Assembly: GCA_038380795.1 (NCBI GenBank) | Contig: CM076265.1 | Span: 1,364,001-1,428,000 of the forward strand | Direction of reading: 5' to 3' | Origin: Pyrocephalus nanus | Taxonomy: Eukaryota > Chordata > Aves > Passeriformes > Tyrannidae | DNA: 64,000 bases | In this document: positions 54,377 through 64,000 of the stretch, one piece after another | Numbering within the stretch: the first letter of the stretch is position 1 | Layout of the letters: every line of letters starts with the position of its first letter | The notes under the pieces: model-generated | Database searches by the model: none | The model's input: the letters and a program-made list of their open reading frames with translations, nothing else | Told to the model about the DNA's origin: nothing | Program-made: the position numbers and the translations under genes

Positions 54377-57300
54377 TCACTGCCACACTGCAGCAAAAAC
54401 ACTGTTGGAAACTGAAGAGTGCAGTTAGAAAGTGAAGGCAGAGTCGGGATGGGGGTGTGAGATGTTCGTGGTGTATATATGTTCTTGCTGGGCAGACTTT
54501 GGTGGGCACTGGCAAATAGATATTTCTAATGGTGGCAGTGAAAAGCCTTACCTGTCGCTGGTTCTGTGGTGAGCTCCGAGGAGAACTGGCACTCAGGAAC
54601 GAGCAGGCAGATTAAAAGCTTGGACACGGGTTTAAAAAACGTCCAAGGAGTGTTCATGCTGTTCGTGAGGGCGCAGCGTGAATCTTCAGCCTGATGAAAT
54701 TGTGAATTACCAGCGTAACGAGAACAAAAAAATTACCTGCGAACTTAAAGAGGAGGAAGGGCATGGCTAAAACCAACTTACATGATATCCACTACTTCTA
54801 CAGCTTCTGATTGCTCAGTTCCATCTGTAATGCCTCTAAAGAAAAGAGCAATTGTTGCCTTTGTGGCCATAACTTGATCTTTCAGGCTTACTGTTTTGTC
54901 AGGTTTGTCCTAGTCTCTTGCTGAGATTGTGGATGTGGTCCTACCCTAAAAAAAAAGGGGTCTGTGGCTGCTTAATATATATACTATGCAGTTTAAGATT
55001 TGCACATCAGTGTCATTAATTTATCCTTCTAGTTGAAAACCAAAAAATTCCAAAATTTTCAAAAAGGAAGCGGCAGCACTAGGAGAACGCATGGCATTGC
55101 CCACACTGCAGCTCTGTTTGGAAATGACACAGCTGTTGAGTTGTCTTTCCACTTGTGAGTGTGGAAAAGCCACCTTCACACGCTTGCAGGGTGAAAGAGC
55201 CGTCATTTTCATGCTCTGATGTAGCATGCAGATGTCTGTGTTACTGTTCCTTTTGACCTGTCTGGGCAGTGATTCCACGACTCCACAGAATGCTAACTTG
55301 AAATATTCCCATGCACTGCAAATGACTTAGTCTTCAAAATACAATTAACTTTTTTTATAGTATGCAAGCTTCTGCAGGTATGCATCAGGTGTACAGTATA
55401 ACATCGTGACTTGCTTGTTCAGGGAAGGAGAAACAGTTTATAACAATGCTCTTCTTACTGTAATAGTAAATGTTCCAGTAACATACACTTCTTCTATTGG
55501 CCTAAACATGTCAAAACATGGGAGATAGATACAGGCAAATATATATACAGATTGTATATAAATGCATACACACACAGTGGTTACTTTTATTATTATTATT
55601 ATTATTACTATTATTATTATTATTATTACTATTACTACATCTTCTTACAGTTTGGGGGGGCTTTTTGGATAAAATCACTATAAAAAGTAGATGTTCATGT
55701 AAGAATCAAATTTGAGGTTTTTATGTGCAAACAGCATACTACAGTGTTGTTTGTGGTTATAGTCAAATTTTGGTGATGAAATTGTCTATTACTGGCATTT
55801 CATAATGGGGGAAAAGCACTTAAAAAGTTTAAACAAGTTTGCAGGGATGCTTTGCAGAGAAGGGTGTGGAGAATCAGAGTTACAATGTTGTGTTTCTCCT
55901 GTGCAATTTTAAATAATGTTTCTCTATATTGAATGAGAAAATTAAAAACAAACAAACAAACAAAGGGTCAGAAAGCACAGTAACTATAAAGGCTGCAAAT
56001 TTTAACATCATTTTTAGGGATGCAGCAAAATCGCTGCTGACAGATATGAAAAGACCTGAATTTTTATTATTTAGAATACCCTATCAAACTAAAAAGTGTG
56101 ATTCCAATATTCACTTTAGCATCTCTTAGCACAATAATTTTATTTTATTCTAATAATATTAATTTCAAGAGTCAAGACCCATCAGAGTAAGTAAATAGAA
56201 TCTGTTGTGTCCAGAAGAGCTAGCAGCAGACTTTTAAGTTCTTTAATTGTTTAAACATATTCATGAGATTTCTTGGTTAATTCCTGCTCTCTGTGACCAG
56301 ACAAGGCAACCATAGGAGTATCTACAATATTGCACAACAGGAGGAGAGAAATTTGAATAACTGGTCCAATCAGATATATTACCCATTCATTCTGTGATAA
56401 AGGGCTGGTGGAACTCAGTTTCCCACGTTTTGGAAAGGCTGTTTTGCTTATTCATATTATGGGTTATGCATTTAAGTTCCTCAGGAGTCATTATCAGAAA
56501 AAAAGAAAAAAAAAATGAGTGCACTCTCCTCGGTGCTTAAATCACAGCATTTGATTTAATGGATTGTCTCTCTGTTTCATCCTGTGGGTTATCAAGCACA
56601 GTTGGACAGCGTTAACCCTGTGTCAGAGTTTTTGTTTCTGTGCCACATAGTGATCGTACTTCAGTTCTTCAGAAGGTCACAGATGAGCTCTTTTTAATGT
56701 TTTCTCAAAAAAAAAAAAAAAAAAAAAAAAATGCCTTGGCTGGCCCAAGGTTTAAAGATGTAGGGTAAAATCGGGCGAAAATCAGAAATATTGATTATTT
56801 TGTACTTTCCTGTTTCTGCTGTGGATATCGGCACATGTCAGTACATACTTCGGCAAATCCCAATTGGACTTTAAAAAAACACATAAAAAAAGAAAATCTT
56901 TTTGTATCTGAGATTTAAATATATATACTATTAATTATTTTCAACACTGGTATACAGGAGTATACTAAAGGCAAGTATGTGGATCTGACATGGTGCATTT
57001 TGTGCACTGGAAAAGCACAAAGAAGCTTGGAGAAACACTCTGTGTGTCCTTTACTTTTGGAGGATGTCAGCAATGTGTGAAGGCCTTGCCACTCTCTAGC
57101 CATTTGCTTAAGCTGGGAAACCTTTTTGCTAGACTTCATTTAGTATATACTGTTTTCACTGACTGCACGTTATTTTCCTAAAGTATAAGGCACACACCGT
57201 CCTCAGGAATAATGTATTTTTTGAATGGTGAATGATCTTTTCATATCCTAAATATTGTCTTTTCAAACAAATGAAACTGGTATGACTAGACTGCATGTAG

Positions 57301-57639
57301 GCTGCATTTGTGAACTCTGACAAAGCTTTAGAACCTCAATTTGTGCAAAAACGCTTTAGGTCGTTGCAGATCTAACCTACGACAACTTTGCTCTATGCAT
57401 GCGCCCTTGGAGAGACTGCATGAGCAGCTAGATATTTTCATGTATAAAGGGTTAGTTCAAAAATGTCTTAATTATTCCTAACCAAATTCTGCGTCTTCGT
57501 TCAGACAAAAGAAATTTCCATTTCAGAAATGGCAAAAAAAACCACCCGGATACGCGATGCACAACATCTCATTTCTTATGACTTCTTTTTATTCTAAATT
57601 TGTGCCTAATATGTGAGATCTGAATTTTTGGTGAATAAA
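54377..57639 (+). other. ANO3: Probable ANO3 3' UTR
   Basis: About 3.3 kb run from the stop to AATAAA at 57634-57639, which is followed by an A run. It holds a long TTA trinucleotide repeat (about 55586-55637) and a 25-base A run (56707-56731). No mobile element or further gene is seen. The end is inferred from the poly(A) signal only. Confidence 0.5.
55586..55637 (+). repeat. (TTA)n microsatellite in ANO3 3' UTR
   Basis: About 17 trinucleotide units interrupted by two ACT variants. A short leucine-run frame over it is an artefact. Confidence 0.9.
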
Positions 57640-57764
57640 AAAAAAAAAAGGAAAAGAAGAATTCTGTTTCGTTAGCCATCCTAAATAATAGCTGGAAGTC
57701 TGCCTCCGTGTAGAGGGAGGCAGTGAGAGCTCAGCAGCTGAGAGCTAACAGGGTTGCCTGGGGG

Positions 57765-58400
57765 CAGAGTGGCTGCAAAACTGCCCAGTGGAAAAGGACC
57801 TGGAGGTGCTGGTCAACAGCAGCTGAGCACGAGCCAGCAGTGTGGCCAGGTGGCCAGGAAGACCAGTGGAATCCTGGCATGTCTCAGAAATAGTGTGGCC
57901 AGCAGGACCAGGGAAATGATCCTTACCTCAGGTATCTTGGGTCCTGTGTCCCTCAGTTCAGGAAGGACACTGAGGTGCTGGAGAAGGTCCAGAGAAGGGC
58001 AATGAAGCTGGTGAAGGGTCTAGAGATTAATTCATTTGAGGAGCAGCTGAGGGAGCTGGAGTTGTTTAGTGTGGAGAAGGCTCAGGATAGACCTTATCAG
58101 TCTGTAAAGTTCCCTGAAAGGAGATTGTAGGAAAATGGGGTTTGGCCTTTCCTCCCAGTTATCTAGTGACAGAAGAGATGACACAGCCTCAAGCTGCGCC
58201 AGGGGAGGTTCAGGTTGGACAGCAGGAAGAATTTTTGCACTGAAAGCATTGGAGTGGGCTGCCCAGGGAGGTGGTAAAGTCTCAATCCCTGGAAGTGTTC
58301 AAGAAACAGCTGGCTTAGTTGTTGTGGTGATGTTCGGTCAAAGATCAGACTTGATGATCTTGGAGATCTTTTCCAACCTTAATGATCCCATGATTCAATG
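57765..58400 (+). mobile_element. CR1 LINE 3' part, degraded
   Basis: Typical CR1 phrases are present: AAAAGGACCTGGAGGTGCTG, GGTGCTGGAGAAGGTCCAGA, GGTTCAGGTTGGACAGCAGG and GACTTGATGATCTTGGAGAT. The copy ends near ATGATTCAAT. It lies just beyond the probable ANO3 poly(A) site. Confidence 0.87.
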
Positions 58401-61400
58401 GCTGTTTCTGTTATCTTTCTTTCCTACCCCTTTTTGCTAAAGGATTTATAGAGAAATTTTAGATGAACGTTGAAGTTTATATTGATGATGATGACAAGGC
58501 TAAAGTTTAGATAGTGGTGATGGAGGTGAAGTGGGTTTTTGTTAGATGGTTCTTTGGAAGTCCATGTGATTGTTGCTACAAAATACACATCAGCTTTAGC
58601 TGTGCCCTTTCCCAGCTTGCTGTAAAATGGGTTCTAAGAAACAGTTAGGCTCAATTGTGTCCTAGTGAAAATAGGTTAATAGGTATATACCTTAATGCAA
58701 ACATTTATAAATTTCCAGAGGTTTCCTTCATAGAAAGCTCTGCAAAAGGAAAAATATCTTGGGAATCACAGTTCTAGGGTGATTGCTAATGTGGGGAAAG
58801 GTTTCTGTGATGTTTTATTCTTAATGTGCCATTAGGATGATCAGTCTAATAATGTGCACAGTGCACACCTGCTGTTTCCTTGCTGCATCTTCTTCCACTG
58901 CACATTCCGACTGGGAGTGTTGCCAGAGAGAATTTTTGGAGCTGTGGGATCCAGTGGAGTTGCCTGCAAAGCCCTGCATGGGACTGTGGGACTTGGTAAT
59001 CTTTTGCATTATGTCACAGTTCATTCAGAGACAAGTTAGCACGTGCATATTTGGAAGCATCATCTCATTTTGGTTAACTGAAAACCACCCATGCCCATAA
59101 ATTGAATGGGCAATGGCCATATCAATAAAACTCACTTCACAGAAACAGCTACCTATGAATGCAATAAAGTTATTGGAAAATAAAATTTTTTTAAAAAATT
59201 ACATATTCTGTTAAGTTTCAGTTAAGAAAAGGGACAGAGATAAAACCAGTGGTATCAGCAATCAGTAGTACTTCCAGAATAATTTCATTTTTTTGTAGTC
59301 CTCATGAAGTGCTGATGTTGCTTATTTTGGGGCAAAGGCTGAAACAAATATAAAGTGTTTATTTGATGTTAAGGCTGACACTGGAATTCAAACAGAATTC
59401 CACATCTAGGCAGACCTTTTATTCTTGTTGCAAAACATGTTTTGTCTGATTGAAATGCGTGCAGTGACACTTTTTGAAAGCGTTTAAGTGAATTGCAAAC
59501 TTAAAATTCCTGTAGTGGGAAATTTAGCAGCTTAAAAAGGTTTCTGAACTGTTTTCATACTCAACCTCATAAAGCCCATGTTCCTCTGGGGTAAAATGCA
59601 ACAACCAGCATGTGAAGGCAGGCTGGGATAGGCGGGGGAAGCAAAGGGATCATCCTCACTTTGGCAGGTTTTGCTCCACAATTGCAACAGGCTCTGAAAA
59701 ACAAGGATTTGAGAATGGAGTGTTAAATCAGCCCTCCTGATCTTTCCCTTTTTCTCCTCTGGCTCATTCTCTGCTTACCCTCAGTGTTTTATTACACGCT
59801 GCCTTCTGTCTGACAGTCCAATTCCCAGGGCAGTTCTGCAACTGCAGATTTATTTACAGGCTGGTTTTGGACGTCCCTTACTGAGAAGCCAAAGCAGGAA
59901 GTGCACAAATAGTAGCTTGTCTGGTGCTTTTCACAAACCAGCACGCCCTGGCTGAAATGGTGTGGGGCAGCACGAGGTGCCTCCACGTGTGCTGTTCCTC
60001 GAACTGCCCTTCCAGTCCCTTCCCCAAGCACCACCTTTTGTTCTCCCCATGCCCCTTCCTACACACAGGCACATGCACATCCTAAATACCCTCCACAATT
60101 TTATAGCTTTCAAGCTTAGACAAAAATTATCAGCACTGAGCTGTTATACAGTATTGTCACTGCACATTTGCCAGAAATTTAAAGTGACGTGATTTTGGCA
60201 TAGCCACGATAGCACAATGTCACCACAACAGCACAAACTTCTAATGGCACAACAAGGAACTGTAGAGAAATCACTTTACTATTCCATGTTATACAGGAAG
60301 TTTTTTAATCCGGGACTTGGGTTTAGTCTTGAAATGCTAATGGTGTTTTCCCTCCTCACTGTACTGGAAGTTACCTTGTGTTAGTCCTGTTGGCTCATTC
60401 CAACTTCTTGCTATAACCTCTGCAATGTGAGATGTTCTCTGTAGTTTGCATTCTGATTGAATTGAGCTACTTAGCAGAATGCTTCTGGGTGAGAAATCAG
60501 GATTAAACCCCATAGAGTCTAAAGGTAATTAGATTCTAACTGCTGAGAACAGGACCATTTTTTCTGTTAATAATGGAAAAAAATTCAGATCACGTTTTCA
60601 TTTTGTGTCCTGTTCAAATGACTCAGAGTTTTGTATTGAAAAATCTTCCAAACTGTTGGCTCTAATTTTTTTACCTAGAGTAGTATCAGCGAAATTTCAG
60701 TTCTTTGAAATAATCTCATGTAAAATCTAACTGAATAAGGTGGTTCAGTCATTTTTTACTCTGATAGTCCTGGCTAACTTGCAATATCATGATCGTACAA
60801 GATTTCTTAAAACATGTATATATTTGAAATTTATGTAATATTTAAATACAATTTCATTTCTAAGGAAAGAGTAAGAATAAAATTTCAGCTATTTTTTCTA
60901 TTCGTAAATCCACACTTTGTAAGTAATATTTGAAGTAAGTTTACAGTACCAGAGAAATTCACTTTTCTGTGCAAAACCTAGAAGTTCCTCTGGCGTGTCA
61001 GCTTTTGGTTTCTTTTTAAGATTACTTTTACAAGCCAGTGTGTACCCCAGAACTAAAAGAATTCACTGAGGAAAAAGTTGTAGATCTGGTTAACTATTGT
61101 AAGACACTTTTGGCATAAGTTTGTCTTTGAGATGCTGTTTACTTTATCAAGGTTTACATGTACAAATGCAACTACTTGCTGTATCATACACATTTGAATA
61201 TTGCATTTCTTTTTCAGTAATAAACTTGGATATCTTTGAAAGAGGCTTTGATCTTTATTATTCCAAATATTCAAAGTTAATTTTAAAAATTATATACTTA
61301 AAAAGTGAGTGCTCATGAGCCTTCAAACCATACTATTGCAAGGAAGTAATTTCAGGGTCAGCTTGGGCATTTATAGCAATTAAATCCTCAATTACTTTGA

Positions 61401-62585
61401 TCTCAAGGCACTGATAGATGCAGTTTTAAAATTTTTAGGCATCTATGATCTCCTGCTTTCACCAGTGACTAACAAGTTCTTAAACTTAAGCTCCTTTAGA
61501 ATTTATCTGTTCCTGGTTCCCAGTTTTTCAACAGGCTAGCTCTTCTCTGGAAGGATCAGTGGCTCGGGATGTAAAGGAAATGAGAAGATAACTGCAAGCA
61601 ATACTGACATGGATATTTGATCAGAATGGTAATTTCTCTGAATTCCAGTCTTGCTAGGACTTATTCTTAAATATCTTGCTAAAAGACTGAATAATGAACT
61701 CCTGATTAATGATTTTAGCCATCATCTGTAAGTGCATGTGTTGGACTTAGTTAAAACCCTGTGCCTGGCTCTGTTACAAATAGAGAAAGTGCTTGGGCTT
61801 GATGAGCAGCTTTAGCTGAAATAAAACTAGTCTGTAAATATGAAGCTGAAGAAAAATTCTTCGTGATATTTCTTCAACAGCATTTGGAGTGAATGCAATT
61901 CTATCCGACTTAACTCACTTTTTTTTGATATTAGATGGAAGAATTAAGATTCTCTTTTGTGGCAAACGCCTTGAAAACACACTGAGTCTGTAGTGAATCC
62001 AGTGTTGCTAAACTTGTGAAATGCACACAAAACATAATAATGCTGCATTGAGCAAGTGCCTTAAATATTCAGAGCAGACTTGGTTGTCTTCACAGTTACA
62101 AGGTCTCTGAATCAGATGTCTTCCAGCTACCAGAAGAGAGGGTTTTGAAACGCTTCCACTCAGGAATCACTTTATGCCCTTATGTATGATAGTTAAGCTT
62201 TCTCAGTACAACCTAGTCAATAATGTGGGTGGCCATGAGATGTAAATGATGTCTGAGGAGGCTTTTTGCGATACCTGGGAATAGGATTAACCTGACCTTC
62301 CTCCTCTCCCTCCATCAGAGGGTAATTCACAGTCTCACCTTCAGTGAAAGACTTCAGGAACTCCCCCAAAGTCTTATTTTATCTCAAATTCACCTTTGCA
62401 CCTTTCCCTTCAATGGCAAGTTTCTGAACAGAGCATGTGATAGAGATGTAGTGCAGCTACTTCCAGGAGGGAGCTTCCACAACCAGATTTATTGAACATT
62501 TCTTCTGAAACAGCAGTGCTTCCAAAATCCCATTGTCCAATCATTTCCCAGGTCTGCCAAGAATTTAATAAATAAAAATCTGGCC
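58401..62585. other. Intergenic region between convergent ANO3 and SLC5A12
   Basis: AT-rich with no exon, RNA gene or clear mobile element that I can support. Part of it may be SLC5A12 3' UTR if the poly(A) signal nearest its stop is not used. Confidence 0.5.
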
Positions 62586-62591
62586 TTTATT
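62586..62591 (-). terminator. SLC5A12: Possible SLC5A12 poly(A) signal
   Basis: AATAAA on the reverse strand, about 120 bases after the stop codon. Other candidates lie further downstream, so use of this one is uncertain. Confidence 0.35.
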
Positions 62592-62712
62592 GCTATAGAC
62601 AGCAATTGTTCCATCTTGGTCCCCTACAAGCTGGTAAAATGCAATAACAAAAGTTCTTAATTTCTGAAGCTGGAGAATTAAGTTGAGTTAAATGTCCCAT
62701 GTCCCTTGGCTT

Positions 62713-62856
62713 CTAGAGGCGAGATTCTCTGCTCATGTTTGTATAGGATTTTTCCTCGGGATTGTAACCAGAGATCTGGCAATTGGTTTCTTTGCTGGTA
62801 CCATTCTTGAAGGTTTTATTTGCAGTAACTTTAGGCAGCTTTTTCTCAAAGTCAAT
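62713..62856 (-). CDS. SLC5A12: SLC5A12 terminal coding exon
   Basis: The acceptor follows a long T run (TTTTTCAG). 47 codons and TAG encode [16 protein letters not shown] onward to the ESRL end. An open frame on the opposite strand is an artefact. Confidence 0.85.
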   Translation of the reverse strand: MDFEKKLPKVTANKTFKNGTSKETNCQISGYNPEEKSYTNMSRESRL

Positions 62857-64000
62857 CTGAAAAAGAAAAAAAAAAAAAAAAAAGAACGACAATATCCCTG
62901 TAGTTTGAAGCCTGTATTCACTGCTTTTTTTTCTCTTTGATTGAAGGAAAATTGTTACAACAGTGCAAGAAGACAAGGTGTTCTTTTTAATGAGCTACAA
63001 AGACTCGGGACACCTGAAGAACAACCAGCCCTGCTGCTGTGGAGGAGGAGGAGGTGAGGGTGGGAAGGAGCAGCCCAGGTGCTGGTGGTCACAGCCCTGC
63101 CTGGTTGTTACTCTGTGGTGCTGCTCCGGACAGGAGAAGCCCCAGAGGCTCTGAAAGTGGGGCTGGCAGCAGCAACAAGTCCTAGAAGTGCTTCATTCTT
63201 CCCCCCTGTGCTGGGTGGGAGGAGGAGGTGATGATTGCTTGGTGGCCTCCTCTCCGTGGTTTAAAGTGCGGTTTTGTCCCCGCTCGGCTGCTGGAGCAGG
63301 GAGAGCGAGGTCAGACCCCGTTTCATGGGCTGTTTGTCTCTGGAGAACCTGAGTCCCCATACGTGGTGCAAACAGGAAAAATAAGTGACTTATCACTGAG
63401 CAGGCTTTGGCTGCTCTCATTTCCAGTCTGCAGTGCCGAAGCAGCACTCTTTGCTGAAGTTCAGAAGCGATTGCTGAGAGCTGTTTGGTTCTCTGCTGAG
63501 AACGTGCCCTCCTGCAGGTACCTGCACGTGTTCCTGCTGCTCCTGGGCCAAAGCAGGGCTGGGCTGGTGGGTTCAGGCACTCACCTCCAGGCTGTCGTGC
63601 TGCACGCCACACCAAAGCCAAGTTTGGAGTCTTTTGGACCAAAAGAAAAACAGGTTGCAGACTGGCTTGATTAACACCGGCGGGATGTCTTCTCCTTTGG
63701 TGGGTCCTGAGGAAAAGGGAAAATCGTGATCCCTCAGTTTATGGCTAGGTGTGAGCCTTGGGAGCCTCAGATTGTGAGGTGGGGAAGCAGGATCTCACAA
63801 GCTGGAATTTTTAAAAGCTTTTCTGACAGCTGAGTCAGATTCTTGTGCAGAAGCATGTTTGTTTTGTATATATATATATATATGTTTATATAGAACACCC
63901 ACCTGTTATATAACTTATCAACAACCCCATGATGGCACATCCCAGGCAGCCAATGGCACTGAAGTACAGGTAGGACAGGGAGTACCAGCTGTCTGCCAGC
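62713..64000 (-). CDS. SLC5A12: Sodium-coupled monocarboxylate transporter 2, last three coding exons
   Basis: SLC5A12 (SMCT2) carries lactate and other monocarboxylates with sodium across epithelial apical membranes. Three exons are visible on the reverse strand: 64000-63903 (cut by the window edge), 63706-63585 and 62856-62713. They join in phase into about 120 residues: the final membrane helix ([17 protein letters not shown]), a cytosolic stretch [19 protein letters not shown] then WCGVQHD, and a tail with [14 protein letters not shown] ending ESRL. The GY-P-KSY-NM pattern resembles the human SLC5A12 tail. The final ESRL fits a class I PDZ ligand (S at -2, L at 0). SLC5A8 is the nearest alternative, but the position next to ANO3 supports SLC5A12. 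Confidence 0.9.
63585..63706 (-). CDS. SLC5A12: SLC5A12 exon, cytosolic stretch
   Basis: The acceptor TTTTCCTCAG and donor GGAG|GTGAGT bound 122 bases encoding [12 protein letters not shown] through CGVQHDSLE. It completes the glycine codon split with the previous exon. Confidence 0.9.
63903..64000 (-). CDS. SLC5A12: SLC5A12 exon with last membrane helix (partial)
   Basis: The exon runs off the window. It encodes [19 protein letters not shown] and [11 protein letters not shown], ending at donor ACAG|GTGGGT. A (TA)n run (about 63867-63884) lies in the intron just after it. Confidence 0.9.

Noticed and set aside
55518..55715. Frame with a long leucine run
   Set aside because: It is the translation of a (TTA)n microsatellite in the ANO3 3' UTR.
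57754..58440. Frames of 80-100 codons
   Set aside because: They lie in a degraded CR1 copy.
62692..62940. Plus-strand frame over the SLC5A12 last exon
   Set aside because: It contains a translated A run and lies opposite an exon that joins in phase with two others.

Overview
The window looks like a bird nuclear genome, probably a songbird, although the species cannot be fixed from the sequence alone. It carries an ANO3 - MUC15 - SLC5A12 gene block, several CR1 LINE 3' ends that finish in the typical ATTCTGTGA-like tail, AT-rich introns with GT-AG splice sites, and a very young endogenous retrovirus of the class III (ERV-L/spuma-like) type known to have been active in passerines.

Layout. (1) Bases 1-7007 hold an env-less endogenous retrovirus on the + strand: a 5' LTR cut by the window edge, a lysine-type primer binding site, an intact gag (720-2570), an intact pol in the same frame after one UAG (2571-5750), a short 3' untranslated stretch with hairpins and a polypurine tract, and a complete 3' LTR. 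The 622 bases shared by the two LTRs read as identical, so the insertion is recent. Each LTR carries about 58-bp tandem repeats with four CTCF-like motifs. (2) Bases 7547-54376 hold the last 23 coding exons of ANO3 (TMEM16C) on the + strand, 839 codons plus stop. All splice phases close, and the calcium-site residues of the TMEM16 family are present. The upstream ANO3 exons lie outside the window, so the retrovirus sits in an ANO3 intron in sense orientation, ending about 540 bases before an exon. (3) MUC15 is nested antisense in the 11.8-kb ANO3 intron 30890-42700, with three coding exons (36064-32915) and a possible noncoding 5' exon ending at 40313. (4) ANO3 is followed by about 3.3 kb of probable 3' UTR and about 5 kb of intergenic DNA with a CR1 copy. 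The last three coding exons of SLC5A12 (62713-64000, - strand) then converge on it.

The three host genes do not form a pathway. ANO3 is a neuronal TMEM16 membrane protein, MUC15 a small transmembrane mucin, and SLC5A12 a sodium-coupled monocarboxylate carrier. Their nesting and order match the vertebrate arrangement I know from human chromosome 11p14, which supports the ANO3 call over its paralogue ANO4. The most unusual content is the retrovirus: the CTCF-like array in its LTRs, its gag-UAG-hairpin-pol junction, its membrane-segment gag N-terminus, and its possible effects on ANO3 splicing, polyadenylation and promoter use.
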